Positions 44,644 through 52,999 of a stretch of DNA of 64,000 nucleotides are shown here, piece after piece. The stretch is from Sphingobium yanoikuyae. GTDB lineage: Bacteria > Pseudomonadota > Alphaproteobacteria > Sphingomonadales > Sphingomonadaceae. The translations under genes and the position numbers were made by a program. Under the pieces are notes generated by a model, which saw nothing but the letters and a program-made list of their open reading frames with translations, had not been told where the DNA came from and did not search any database. The first letter of the stretch is position 1. Each line of letters starts with the position of its first letter. Location: positions 1 to 64,000 of the forward strand of contig NZ_CP053023.1 of NCBI RefSeq assembly GCF_013001025.1, given 5' to 3'.

Positions 44644-45951
44644 TCAGAACGGAAAAAAGGCCTGGATCGCGAGGATCGCCACGGTCGCGGTCAGGAGGTT
44701 GAGCGGCAGGCCGACCCGGACGAAGTCCGTATAGCGATAGCCCGCCATCTGGTAGACGATGACATTGGTCTGGTAGCCGAAGGGGGTCGCGAAGGCGGCG
44801 CTCGCGGCCATCATGACCCCGACCAGAAAGGGCCGTGGGCTGACGCCGAGACTGTCGGCCAGCGCCACGGCGACAGGCGTCACGAGCACCGCCACGGTCG
44901 CGTTGGACAGAAGCTCGGTCAGCACCATCGTGGCGAAGTAGAGGACGATCAGCGCGACGAGCGGGCTCAGCCCGTGGACGCTGGAAATCAGGAACTCCGA
45001 GGCCTCGCCCGCCAGCCCGCTCGATTCCATAGCGATGCCAATCACCACCATGCCCGCTATGAGGATCAGGATTTCCGGACGCAGTCCGCCATAGGCCTCG
45101 TCGGCGCTGATCACGCGCAGCAGGATCAGAAGGACCGCGCCGCTGAGCGCCGTCGCCGCGATCGGTGCGACCCCGAACGCCGCCAGCGCGATCGCGCCGG
45201 CAAAGATGGCAAAGGCCATCGCGGCCTTGAGCGGTTGGAAGGGGCGCTTTTGCGCGAACAGCGTCGCGTCGCCGACCTGGGCATTGCCGATATGGATGGG
45301 TTCGAGCGGTCCGGGCTCGCGGTCCCGCTCGTCGCTCTCATGCGCCCGCAGCAGCCGACCGCTGACGAAATAGAGATAGAGCCCGCCGGCCAGGGCGATC
45401 GGCAGGCCCACGGGCGTGATCTCGAAAATGCCGAAGCGCGCCTGTCCGGCAATGCTCGCCATGTCGTCGACGAGAAGGTTCGTCGAAGTGCCCACCAGCG
45501 TGCAGCAGCCGGTGAGGACGGTGATGTACGAGAGCGGCATCAGATAGCGCTTGGGCGACTGTCCCAGGGTGCGAGCGATATCGCGGATCACCGGCGCGCC
45601 CAGCACCACGATCGGAGTCGAATTGAGAAAACAGGAGAGGCCGCCGATCATCGAGAGGAGCAGCCACACCCCCTTGGCGCCCAGGCGCCGGCAGAGACCG
45701 ACGCCGAGTTCGATCGCGCGATCGAGCAGGCCTGAGAGCTCCAGCGCATAGGCAATGACGAATAGCGAGGCGAGGGCGATGATGGCGGGACTGGCGAAAG
45801 CGCCCTGCACGTCCACCGGCCGCACGACCCCGGTCATGAGGAGGATCGCCGCGCCCGCAAGCGCCACGACGTCGGCACGCAGCCGGTCCCAGATCATCAC
45901 GCCGACCACGCCGACCAGCACGAGCAAGGTGAGAATTTGATCGATCGTCAT
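44644..45951 (-). CDS. SLC13/DASS-type permease without RCK domains
   Basis: 435 residues with about 11-12 membrane segments. The family's two Ser-Asn-Thr-like motifs are present in FLNSTPIVV and LLSNATVAV, plus GTSTNLLVDD and GYQTNVIVYQ. Relatives transport sulfate, dicarboxylates or other anions with Na+. Most bacterial members of this subgroup carry two TrkA-C domains in a central loop; here the loop (about 195-225) is short and they are absent. Substrate cannot be told. Confidence 0.8.
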   Translation of the reverse strand: MTIDQILTLLVLVGVVGVMIWDRLRADVVALAGAAILLMTGVVRPVDVQGAFASPAIIALASLFVIAYALELSGLLDRAIELGVGLCRRLGAKGVWLLLSMIGGLSCFLNSTPIVVLGAPVIRDIARTLGQSPKRYLMPLSYITVLTGCCTLVGTSTNLLVDDMASIAGQARFGIFEITPVGLPIALAGGLYLYFVSGRLLRAHESDERDREPGPLEPIHIGNAQVGDATLFAQKRPFQPLKAAMAFAIFAGAIALAAFGVAPIAATALSGAVLLILLRVISADEAYGGLRPEILILIAGMVVIGIAMESSGLAGEASEFLISSVHGLSPLVALIVLYFATMVLTELLSNATVAVLVTPVAVALADSLGVSPRPFLVGVMMAASAAFATPFGYQTNVIVYQMAGYRYTDFVRVGLPLNLLTATVAILAIQAFFPF

Positions 45952-46053
45952 CGCGTCCCTGCCTCGAACCCAGGTCCGCCCCTGTCAACGTCCGGCCAAA
46001 AGAAACAGGCCGGGCGGGGTGGAGCCGGCCTTGCAATTTGGTATCACCCGGAC

Positions 46054-46983
46054 ATGCGCGAGCCCAATCTCAGGACCAGCCGTCTTGCCATTGCCGGCGG
46101 CCTCGTGGCCGCGCTCGCGCTGGCGGGCGGGGGATTCCTGCTCGGGCGCGGCACGTCGCCCAGGCCAGACAGCGCGCCGCCGCCCGCGATCCAGTCCGCG
46201 CCGCCGTCGCCGGCGGCTCAGCCTGAACCGCCGCATATTCTGGGCCGCGCGGACCTCCTCGCGCTCGCCGCCAAGGCGGCCGATGCCGCCGCATCGGGGC
46301 AGGTGCTGCCGACCGGCCTGCAGGGCAAGCGGTTCGAGCTCGTTCTCCCCTTCGGCTGCGCCGGGCCTGCCGCTGCCGACAGCGCCGCGCCCTTGCGCTG
46401 GCGCTATGATGCCGCGCAGCAGACCCTGCGCGTTCATGTCGCGCCCGCCCGCTGGTCGCTGGCCGACTGGGGGCTTGCTCCGGATAAGGGCGGGGACGGG
46501 ACGAGCGGCGAAGGGGATACGGGCGTCGACGCCAGGGCGGGGGAAGCGGCCGGGCAGGCCCGGCTTGAGGGCTTCTGGATCGAGCGGCCCTGGTCTAGCG
46601 CCGAGACCTGTCCGCCCGTTCCTCCCGGACCGGCTGCAAGCGAGGGTGCATCTGCGCCCCTGCTCCCGCCTGAGCAGACGCTGGCCTTTGCGCAATGGCG
46701 CAGCGAGGCAGGACGGACCGATACAGCGCGGGCCGGGCGGGCCTATGCCCTGGTCAAGCGCTTGGCGCCGGACGCAGCGCCCGGGCCGAAGGGGCTCCGT
46801 ATCCGGCTCATCGGCCGGGTCGCCCGCCTTCCGGATGGCGGCAGCCTGCGCTGCACCCAGGCCGCCGGGCCGGACCAGCGCCCGGTCTGCCTCCTTGCCA
46901 TCGCGCTCGACGAGGTGCGCATCGAGAACCCCGCCGATGGGGCGGTGCTCGGCACCTGGTCGGAGGCCATCGTCCAGCCCTGA
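46054..46983 (+). CDS. Membrane-anchored hypothetical protein
   Basis: 309 residues. One N-terminal membrane segment (about 10-28, ending GGFLLGRG), then a Pro/Ala-rich spacer to about residue 60 and a periplasmic globular domain. Conserved cysteines (FGCAGPA, AETCPPV, LRCTQAA, PVCLLAI) suggest disulfides. No family recognised. Divergent from the permease. Confidence 0.6.
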   Translation: MREPNLRTSRLAIAGGLVAALALAGGGFLLGRGTSPRPDSAPPPAIQSAPPSPAAQPEPPHILGRADLLALAAKAADAAASGQVLPTGLQGKRFELVLPFGCAGPAAADSAAPLRWRYDAAQQTLRVHVAPARWSLADWGLAPDKGGDGTSGEGDTGVDARAGEAAGQARLEGFWIERPWSSAETCPPVPPGPAASEGASAPLLPPEQTLAFAQWRSEAGRTDTARAGRAYALVKRLAPDAAPGPKGLRIRLIGRVARLPDGGSLRCTQAAGPDQRPVCLLAIALDEVRIENPADGAVLGTWSEAIVQP

Positions 46984-47477
46984 CGGCGCGCGCGCGCTGA
47001 TGCGGTGCTCTCGCTCAAGCCGATAGCCCGGGCGGGCGAGGGCCGCCTGCTTCGCGCAAGATCGCCGGGCCGCCCGGACCGCATGGTATCCCAGGGGAAC
47101 CCGTCGGCGCGCCATTGGTCGCTCGCCCTGCGCCCGCGTCCGGCCGGTCTGCCGGCGCATGAGCCTCGCCCGCCGCGCCGGGTGCCAGGGCCATTGCCGC
47201 AAGGGGAGCCGATCCTGGGGGCGGCCTGACAATTGTCCGTTCACCGCCGGCCTGGGCTGCCAGCGTCCCTTCCGCGCCGTTGACGTGACACCTGCGGCGA
47301 GGGGATGGGCCCGGCAACCCCGTTCCAGGCGCCCGTGTTGCCGCTGCGCGGCGGCCCGCGCCAGCGCCTTCCAGGGGTTCCCCTCCCGCGCTGCGCGCGT
47401 CGGTGCAGGTCCCGGCCCCACGCCGCCAATCGGTGTCACCGGCGGGAAGGAACGCCGGCAACCCAAGGAGGCTCATC
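46984..47477. other. Gene-free GC-rich region upstream of ssb
   Basis: 494 bp with no convincing coding sequence. It is very GC-rich with several short inverted repeats, for example around 47330-47385. Probably holds the promoter and a long leader for the ssb gene. Nothing in it was identified. Confidence 0.4.
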
Positions 47478-47804
47478 ATGAACGAAGTCAATCTCACCGG
47501 CCGCGTCGCCAAGGATCCGCAGACCCCCTCGGGCAATGGTCCCGTCACCCTCATCGTCGCGACCGACCGGGTCAAGCTCAAGGACGGCAAGACCTATATC
47601 GACGAGGCGACCGGCTACACGGCCAAGACCAGCGAGTTCCACAAGGTTACCTGCTTCAACGGCCAGGGCAAGGCGGCGGCCACGCGCAAGAAGGGCGACG
47701 TCGTCGCCATTTCGGGCTATCTGCACTATTCGAGCTGGGAAGATCGCGACGGCAACGCCCGCTACGGCGCCGAGGTCATCGCCGACCGGCTCCATTTCTT
47801 CTGA
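47478..47804 (+). CDS. Short single-stranded DNA-binding protein
   Basis: 108 residues, AAGGAGG before the ATG. A single SSB OB-fold: MNEVNLTGRVAKDP, EFHKVTCFNGQGKAA, GDVVAISGYLHYSSW. The acidic C-terminal tail of housekeeping SSB is missing, so this is a plasmid-type SSB, likely protecting transferred or replicating single strands. Confidence 0.88.
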   Translation: MNEVNLTGRVAKDPQTPSGNGPVTLIVATDRVKLKDGKTYIDEATGYTAKTSEFHKVTCFNGQGKAAATRKKGDVVAISGYLHYSSWEDRDGNARYGAEVIADRLHFF

Positions 47805-47896
47805 CAGGCGCCGGGCGGCGCCCATGCGCCGCCCTTCGCTGGCCGCAGGTGCGCATCCCCCGCGCGCCTGCGGCACTCTTGCACAAAGGACCGCTC

Positions 47897-48769
47897 TTGG
47901 AACCCGACACGCCCCTCGCCGCCACACCCAGCCGCCGCATCGCGCTGCTCATCGATGCCGACAATGTGAGCCATGCCAAGATTGGCGCCATCCTCGCCGA
48001 GCTCAGCAAATATGGCACTGCCAATATCCGCCGCGCCTATGGCAACTGGGCGGCGACGACGCTCAAGGGCTGGACCGGAAAGCTCCACGATTTCGCGATT
48101 CGGCCCATCCAGCAGTTCAGCTATTCCACCGGCAAGAACGCCACCGATATCGCGCTCGTCATCGATGCGATGGAACTGCTCTATACCCAGGACCTGGACG
48201 CCTTTGCGATCGCGTCGAGCGATGCCGACTTCACGCCGCTGATCATGCAGCTCAAGGCCAATGGCCATGAGGTCTACGGGTTCGGCGAGCGCAAGACGCC
48301 GACGCCTTTCGTCAACGCCTGCACCACTTTCCTCTTCCTTGACGGCCTCGAGGACAGCGCCCCGCCTGCCGAAGCGGAGGTCGAGGCTCCGGCTGCTGCG
48401 CAGCCGAAGGGGCGCGGTCGCCGCAAGGCGGCGCCTGCCGCTGCGCCCGCCGCTGCCGCCGCGCCTGCCGCTCCGCCAGAAGCGCCGACGACGCCCGGCG
48501 CCAAGTCGCTCGCGCAGGACAGCAAGCTCATCACCACCCTGCGCGGCGCGGTCGAGGCCGCCGCCCGCGACGATGGCTGGGCGCACATGGCGGCGGCCGG
48601 CAGCGCGGTAAAGCGCCAGGCACCAATCGATCCGCGCAACTATGGGGTCAAGAATTTCCCCCGGCTGTTCGAGGCGACCGGCCTGTTCGTCATCATGAAG
48701 GGCGACAACGGCCAGACCTATGTCGCGGACAAGCGCAACACCGACCGCGCCGCCAAGCCCGGCGGCTAG
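47897..48769 (+). CDS. NYN-domain (LabA/DUF88) nuclease with C-terminal OST-HTH/LOTUS-like domain
   Basis: 290 residues started at a TTG with AAAGGA six bases upstream; no ATG fits the conserved start IALLIDADN. Acidic PIN-like residues are in LLIDADN, IALVIDAMELLY and IASSDADF, typical of NYN RNases. An Ala/Pro-rich linker (about 155-200) joins a C-terminal domain (YGVKNFPRLFEATGLFVI) of the OST-HTH type that binds RNA. Probably an RNase of unknown target. Confidence 0.85.
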   Translation: MEPDTPLAATPSRRIALLIDADNVSHAKIGAILAELSKYGTANIRRAYGNWAATTLKGWTGKLHDFAIRPIQQFSYSTGKNATDIALVIDAMELLYTQDLDAFAIASSDADFTPLIMQLKANGHEVYGFGERKTPTPFVNACTTFLFLDGLEDSAPPAEAEVEAPAAAQPKGRGRRKAAPAAAPAAAAAPAAPPEAPTTPGAKSLAQDSKLITTLRGAVEAAARDDGWAHMAAAGSAVKRQAPIDPRNYGVKNFPRLFEATGLFVIMKGDNGQTYVADKRNTDRAAKPGG

Positions 48770-48790
48770 GTCGGATACCGGGCCGGGCCC

Positions 48791-49024
48791 TCAGCGCGGC
48801 CCGGCCTGCGCCCGCAGATGGGCGATGATCCGCGTCCATTCCTCGCCATGGGCCACGCCCGGGTCCGCGATCGCGGCGAGGACGGTCCGGACCTGCGGCA
48901 GGAAGCTTTGCCACATCGGCGCGCCCTCGAAACGGATGTCGCAAGCCAGGCCCTCCGCCTCGCACAGCGCCCGCGCGGCGCGCTCGCTGCCCTTGCCTTT
49001 GACCATGATCTTCGTGTCCCGCAT
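48791..49024 (-). CDS. Small hypothetical protein (77 aa)
   Basis: 77 residues, MRDTKIMVKGKG to AQAGPR; alpha/beta, with CEAEGLACDIRFEG. The leader on the leftward strand contains a conserved block (49222-49271) also found before another small leftward gene at 52246. Function unknown. Confidence 0.55.
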   Translation of the reverse strand: MRDTKIMVKGKGSERAARALCEAEGLACDIRFEGAPMWQSFLPQVRTVLAAIADPGVAHGEEWTRIIAHLRAQAGPR

Positions 49025-49176
49025 TTGACGCCCGAGTCCCTGGCGTCCGGTCTCGAAAATAGCCCTCGCGCCTGGTCCGCGCCAGCGATCTCGCGGGCAG
49101 GGCGATCCTCGATAGTCCGAGCCGGGTTGGATATCCCGTCGCCGACGCGGCGGGGCGCGGTAAAAAGGAATGGGGC

Positions 49177-49290
49177 GGCGCATCCCGGCCGTCGGCCGGG
49201 ACCGGCGCTCTAGTCGCTGGCGCTCCCGGAGCCGCGCCTGCGCCGCGTCTCCGCCCTGCCGGGTGACGATCACCTTGCGGGGTGCCAACC
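49177..49290 (-). ncRNA. Conserved structured leader block, type II, copy A
   Basis: Shares with 52557-52700 the order GGCGCATC, a hairpin (here CCCGGCC-GTC-GGCCGGG), CTCTA-TC-CT, GCTC-CGGAGCCG, CGTCTCCGCCC, 3 nt, CGGGTGACGATC (plus-strand reading). The last 26 positions match at 23. It precedes the leftward 77-aa gene. May be a cis-acting RNA or a decayed common coding ancestor (minus strand can read IVTRxGGDxA). Confidence 0.4.
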
Positions 49291-49356
49291 GGATCCCCCC
49301 GTTTTCTATTTATCTCTCTCTAGTCGTCCAAGTGTGGCGTGCGGGGATCGGCGCTC

Positions 49357-49479
49357 GTCAAGGATGAGCGGTCCCCCCAATTTTGACGGCGCCGCCGCGT
49401 GCCGCGCCGACCCCGACAAAATCGGTTCCCCCACTCCCCGCAGAGCGGCGGCGACCGGAGACCGGTCGCCGTCCCTGAC
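49357..49479 (+). ncRNA. Conserved three-way-junction element, type I, copy 1 (candidate cis-regulatory RNA)
   Basis: Outer stem GTCAAGGA/TCCCTGAC (7 of 8 pairs). Inside, stem P2 CC-A-ATTTTG-A-CGG with CCG-A-CAAAAT-C-GG, flanked on both sides by CGGTnCCCCC. Then hairpin P3 CGGCGACCGG-AGA-CCGGTCGCCG, 10 perfect pairs. It ends 68 bases before the start of the DUF2493 gene. Copy 2 at 51723-51847 has the same plan with changed but still paired bases. Confidence 0.55.
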
Positions 49480-49547
49480 CAGCTTGACCGCCGCACGCCC
49501 GGGGGAGGGCCTCATCGAACGGATGAGACACTCACACGGAGGCACTC

Positions 49548-50522
49548 ATGACCAACTTCACCAACTTCGCCGATCTCGCCAGCTTCATCGCCGCAAGCCG
49601 CGACAATGACGACGCCAGCCGCAATTATGGAGCCGCCTTCATCGAGCATAGCGAGATGGCCAAGCTCTCCATCGTCGAGGCGCCTGAAGCGCTCGACATG
49701 CCCGACCCGGAGCAGGTCCGCGCCGCGGTCGACATGATGATGCAGACGATGTTCGACGTCCTGCGCGACACCAGGATGGAGGCCTATGCCGCCGATCTCG
49801 CGTGGGGCTTTGCCAACAGCTTCCATGTCGTGGCCAAGCGCATCGAGGGCCGCGAGGATGACGCCGCCAAGGCGCTCGGGGAGCTCGCGCGCCACTACGA
49901 CCCCTCGGAAATCTACGCGACGGAACTGGAGGACACGCAGCTGCTCTGCCAGACGCTGCAGGGATGCCGCGAAGCGATGGAATGCATGCGCGACCATGCC
50001 GCCGAAGTCTACCGGGTCGAGACCGGCAAGCCCTTCTCGCCTGTCAAGGGCAGCCGGGCATCCTCCGCGCTCAGCGCCTCGATGATCGACGCGCGCGATT
50101 ATCTCGCAGGACGCGCCCGGACGCGCCGCGAACAGTTCGCGCCCGATGGTCCGGTGGTCATCTTCTCTGGCGGCCAGGTCTGGGAAGATCATGACCTGCT
50201 CTACAAGGGCCTCGACCGCATCAAGACGCGTATCCCCGAGATGATCCTCGCCACGACCGCGCAGGCCAAGGGCTGCGATGCCATTGCCCACGCCTGGGCC
50301 GCCGCTCGCGGCGTCAAGGTCATCCAGTTCCGCCTGGACCGCAGCCAAGGCAACCGCGCCGCCTTCGTCCGCAACGACCGGCTGGTGAACCTCAAGCCCG
50401 TCGAAGCGGTCATCTGCGAGGGCTCGGGCATCCAGATGAACCTCGCCCAGAAGCTGCGCCAGGCGGGGGTTCCGCTCCACGTCGTCAATCTCGCCCACCA
50501 GCGGACGGCCAAGCGGGCGTGA
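49548..50522 (+). CDS. DUF2493/SLOG-domain plasmid protein
   Basis: 324 residues, CGGAGG before the ATG. The N-terminal two-thirds is helical and typical of the plasmid form. The C-terminal Rossmann-like SLOG domain (about 205-315) has VVIFSGGQVWEDH, ATTAQAKGCDAIAHAWA and ICEGSGIQMNL, a likely nucleotide-ligand pocket. SLOG proteins sense or process nucleotide-derived signals. It is preceded by the type I structured element and followed by a terminator. Confidence 0.85.
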   Translation: MTNFTNFADLASFIAASRDNDDASRNYGAAFIEHSEMAKLSIVEAPEALDMPDPEQVRAAVDMMMQTMFDVLRDTRMEAYAADLAWGFANSFHVVAKRIEGREDDAAKALGELARHYDPSEIYATELEDTQLLCQTLQGCREAMECMRDHAAEVYRVETGKPFSPVKGSRASSALSASMIDARDYLAGRARTRREQFAPDGPVVIFSGGQVWEDHDLLYKGLDRIKTRIPEMILATTAQAKGCDAIAHAWAAARGVKVIQFRLDRSQGNRAAFVRNDRLVNLKPVEAVICEGSGIQMNLAQKLRQAGVPLHVVNLAHQRTAKRA

Positions 50523-50529
50523 GCCCATC

Positions 50530-50571
50530 GGAGAGGTTCCGGCTCAGGCCGGGGCCTCTCCTCCGTCTTTT
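50530..50571 (+). terminator. Terminator after the DUF2493 gene
   Basis: GGAGAGG-tt-CCGGC...GCCGG-gg-CCTCTCC, then TCCGTCTTTT. Good stem and a short T-run. Confidence 0.65.
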
Positions 50572-50725
50572 CGTCTGGCAGGGCGGCGCGCCGGGGCATC
50601 GAACCCCGTCGCGCCGCGCCGAAGGCGACCCTGAAACCTCTATCGGAGGGCTCTGGAGACCGGCCCGCAAAGCCCAAAGGAAAGAGGGGTGGAAAGGCGC
50701 GAGCCAACAGACAAGGAGAGCTCCC

Positions 50726-51130
50726 ATGTCGATCCCGTTTCGCACTGCTGCCGCCGCGTCCACGATCCAATATCGCCCGCTCGTGGCCCGCATCACCGCG
50801 CGACACTATGCCCGCCTGCGCACCTATCTCGAAGCCGAAGCGGTCCGGCAGGGTCTGGACCTCCTGTGGCAAAACGAGGGCGACGAGCACGCGCTCGACT
50901 ATACGCTGAGCGCCCGCGTCGACACGCTGGCCCTGGCCGCCCTCGCCAAGCTCTTCGACTATGACGCCGATGTGATCGCGGTCCTCGAAGAAGCGCAGTT
51001 CACGCGCGCACAGATCCGCACCCGCCGCCTGCCGATGAGCGGCGACATTGTGCTCGAAATCGGCGGGCAGGGCGCGGGCGGCGCCGGTATGAGCGCGCCG
51101 GAATCGGCAGAGCAGGGCGGGGCACGATGA
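50726..51130 (+). CDS. Hypothetical plasmid protein (134 aa)
   Basis: 134 residues, AAGGAGAG before the ATG. Helical first half (ARHYARLRTYLEAEAVRQGL); a Gly-rich tail. The leader (about 50677-50696) contains a G/A-rich tract like those at 11436 and 33169. Overlaps the next start by 4 bp. No family recognised. Confidence 0.5.
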   Translation: MSIPFRTAAAASTIQYRPLVARITARHYARLRTYLEAEAVRQGLDLLWQNEGDEHALDYTLSARVDTLALAALAKLFDYDADVIAVLEEAQFTRAQIRTRRLPMSGDIVLEIGGQGAGGAGMSAPESAEQGGAR

Positions 51131-51363
51131 CACGCCGGGCACGTCCTTTGCAGCCCGAACGCGCGCCGCGCCTCGACCTTTTGACGTTGCTCGGCCCCGC
51201 GCCAGTCGATGCCTTGTGGGAAGCGGAAAAGGCCGGCTGGCGCGCCTTCGTCATGGGTCATGGCGGGAGCAGCTACCGGCGGGGCAGCGCGAGAGATCAA
51301 GCCTGGCAGCGGGGCTTCGACGCGGCGGCGGCAAGTCGCGATCCCGCCCGCCTGATGCTTTAG
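51127..51363 (+). CDS. Small hypothetical protein (78 aa)
   Basis: 78 residues, coupled to the previous gene by ATGA. The C-terminal part, AFVMGHGGSSYRRGSARDQAW then RGFDAA, has the Gly-x-x-x-Tyr-Arg spacing seen in ribosome-modulation-factor-like small proteins, but the match is weak. Followed by a clear terminator region. Confidence 0.5.
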   Translation: MTRRARPLQPERAPRLDLLTLLGPAPVDALWEAEKAGWRAFVMGHGGSSYRRGSARDQAWQRGFDAAAASRDPARLML

Positions 51364-51419
51364 GCAAATAGCTGCCAAAGCCGACGCAATTCGCCAACTA
51401 TTCTTGCATCCTTTGATGC

Positions 51420-51512
51420 TAAAGACACGGTGCGACCCGAGGGACTCGCGGCTTTTGTTGCGAGCAACCCAAACTTGAGGCGATCCCTGCATTAGCAGGG
51501 GTCGCCTTTTTC
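51420..51512 (+). terminator. Strong terminator, possibly the end of a small RNA
   Basis: GGCGATCCCTG-CATTAG-CAGGGGTCGCC followed by TTTTTC (51479-51512) is the best intrinsic terminator in the window. The 60 bases before it include CTCGC...GCGAG and are less GC-rich than the surroundings, so this could be a small RNA with its own terminator. Bases 51513-51722 have no gene. Confidence 0.75.
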
Positions 51513-51722
51513 TTGACGGGATGCCCATGAACCCGCTCTGAACCGCCGCCCGTTGCTGCGGATTCCCGCTTCACCGGCCATTTCCGCGCTGTTTCGCCCG
51601 GCTCGCTCGCGACCCCCAAGCGGACCCTTCGGTCCGCGGGCCGCTCGCCTCGGCCGGGGCGCCCCCACGAGAGGAAAATATCTCTCACAGACCTCCCATG
51701 ATGTCAGCCGTCCGGGACCGCC

Positions 51723-51847
51723 TCAAGGATCGACGGTCCCCCCAATTTTGCCCTGGCCACCGCTCCGCTTCGCTCCACGGCAACCAGGACAAAATCGGTA
51801 CCCCCGTCGCCCGCTTCGCGGCCGCCGGCGATGCCGGCGGTCCTTGA
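51723..51847 (+). ncRNA. Conserved three-way-junction element, type I, copy 2 (candidate cis-regulatory RNA)
   Basis: Outer stem TCAAGGA/TCCTTGA perfect. P2: CC-A-ATTTTG-C-CCTGG with CCAGG-A-CAAAAT-C-GG, with mismatches at the same two positions as copy 1. P3: CCGCCGGC-GAT-GCCGGCGG. Ends 59 bases before the ATG at 51907. Stems covary with copy 1 while CGGTCCCCCCAATTTTG and GACAAAATCGGTnCCCCC are kept. Confidence 0.55.
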
Positions 51848-51906
51848 CCCGATCCCGGACGGCCGACGGCCACTCCCCTGTCCTTCAAGACAAGAGGAGA
51901 AAGACG

Positions 51907-52131
51907 ATGCAGACCCAGATGACCAGCGCCGCCGCCGACAACGCCGCCTTCTTCGCCGCCGTCGCCTGCGCACAGCGCCGCGCGCTCCACAGCTTCTTCG
52001 ACCAGCATGTCATCCAGGAGAGCGAGGGCCGCTACATCAGCATCGACGAAGGCGACTATGACGCGCTGCCGATGACGCTCGTCGACCGGGTGGTGCACAC
52101 AGTGCCGGGCGGTCTATCGGACGAATATTGA
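51907..52131 (+). CDS. Small hypothetical protein (74 aa)
   Basis: 74 residues; GAGGAGAAAGACG before the ATG. Helical first part (AAFFAAVACAQRRALHSFFDQH) and an acidic YISIDEGDYDALP segment. Single-gene unit with its own structured leader and a strong terminator, which suggests tight control. No family recognised. Confidence 0.6.
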   Translation: MQTQMTSAAADNAAFFAAVACAQRRALHSFFDQHVIQESEGRYISIDEGDYDALPMTLVDRVVHTVPGGLSDEY

Positions 52132-52137
52132 AACCGA

Positions 52138-52167
52138 GGGGAGGGGCCGCAAGGCCTCTCCTTTTTT
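52138..52167 (+). terminator. Intrinsic terminator after the 74-aa gene
   Basis: GGAGGGGCC-GCAA-GGCCTCTCC with one G-T pair, then TTTTTT. A GNRA-type tetraloop and long T-run make this a confident call. Confidence 0.85.
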
Positions 52168-52245
52168 GCTGCTCGGGACAGACGGACGCGGGGGGCATCG
52201 AGCCCCCCGCGTCCGTACCGCGCCGGTCGGCGCGGCAGGGTCGTT

Positions 52246-52464
52246 TCAGGCGGCGAGGCGCTTGGTGACTTCCTCGAAACCGAGCTTCTTCACCTGCGCG
52301 GCGAAGGCCTCGATCCTATCGAGCGGGAGCTTGAACAGCCCCGCCTTGTCGAGGGCCGCCAGCGCCGCATCGCGCTCGCGTTCCGCGAGCCGCTTGCGGC
52401 GATCGGCCAGCCGCTCTTCGTCTGCGGCAATGGCCGCGCGTTCATCGTCCAGGGATTTCGCCAT
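52246..52464 (-). CDS. Small charged coiled-coil-like protein (72 aa)
   Basis: 72 residues: a highly charged helix (DDERAAIAADEERLADRRK...) followed by LFKLPLDRIEAFAAQVKKLGF. AAAGG precedes the ATG. Long leader (52465-53000) with heavy predicted structure and a hairpin GCCTCTCC/GGAGAGGC at 52504-52529. Function unknown. Confidence 0.6.
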   Translation of the reverse strand: MAKSLDDERAAIAADEERLADRRKRLAERERDAALAALDKAGLFKLPLDRIEAFAAQVKKLGFEEVTKRLAA

Positions 52465-52503
52465 AGGAAGGCCTTTCGTTCAAGCTGATCGGGCTGTGAA
52501 CGC

Positions 52504-52955
52504 GCCTCTCCTATAAGCGATGGAGAGGCCCGGCGGAAGACAGGAAAGGGGTTGCTGGGCGCATCGGGACGAGCCCGATGACGGCTCTATTCACTAGGCC
52601 GCCGCCGACCCCTGCGGGCCTGTCCCCGGCCAAGCTCACGGAGCCGATGCGAACGCCTCGTCTCCGCCCATTCGGGTGACGATCCTCGCCTGGGGCGGGG
52701 GCGTTTCGCCCCCGCTGCCAAAGCGACGGAGACCTCACGCAGGCGGGCCTGCGGGTTCCTCTTGCGTCGGAGCAAAAGAACCTCGCCTGCGGATTTGAGG
52801 CGGACGCCCAAAGGGCCGATCGGGATCGACGACGTGTCACCGCTCGTACCACCGCGCCGCTTTATGCCGCACTGGCGCCTCAAAGCGCCGCACCTGCCGG
52901 CCTGACCCAAGCTAGTTCCGCCACAAAGGGCGGAGCAGTACCCGCCGGAGGCCGG
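52504..52955 (-). ncRNA. Long hairpin-rich gene-free region with type II block, copy B
   Basis: Several strong stems: CATCGGG/CCCGATG (52562-52580); GCGGGGGCG-TTT-CGCCCCCGC (52695-52715); CGCAGGCG/CGCCTGCG enclosing GGTTC.../GAACC and TTGC/GCAA (52738-52791); GGCGC/GCGCC (52874-52889); CCGGCCT/AGGCCGG enclosing TCCGCC/GGCGGA (52897-52955). The block at 52634-52684 matches copy A. No credible gene on either strand. It may be a structured leader or ncRNA; high GC makes some stems expected by chance. Confidence 0.4.
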
Positions 52956-52999
52956 TTCCATCCCCTCATAGACGACGACCCGAACGTCCCAGGGCAACG

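Noticed and set aside
47240..47477. A possible third copy of the type II leader block before ssb
   Set aside because: Only scattered words such as GTGACnnnnACCTnCGG match; too weak in GC-rich DNA.
47159..47896. Extending the NYN protein to an upstream ATG
   Set aside because: That stretch overlaps the ssb gene in another frame, and the TTG at 47897 has a good ribosome binding site right before the conserved domain.
48400..48500. Repetitive GCC/GCT-rich DNA in the NYN gene
   Set aside because: It encodes an Ala/Pro-rich interdomain linker, a common low-complexity feature, and not a DNA repeat with its own role.
52511..52997. Overlapping leftward frames of 113 and 136 codons in the structured region
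   Set aside because: Arg/Gly/Pro-rich with no domain-like pattern and they overlap each other in different frames; strong stems better explain the region.
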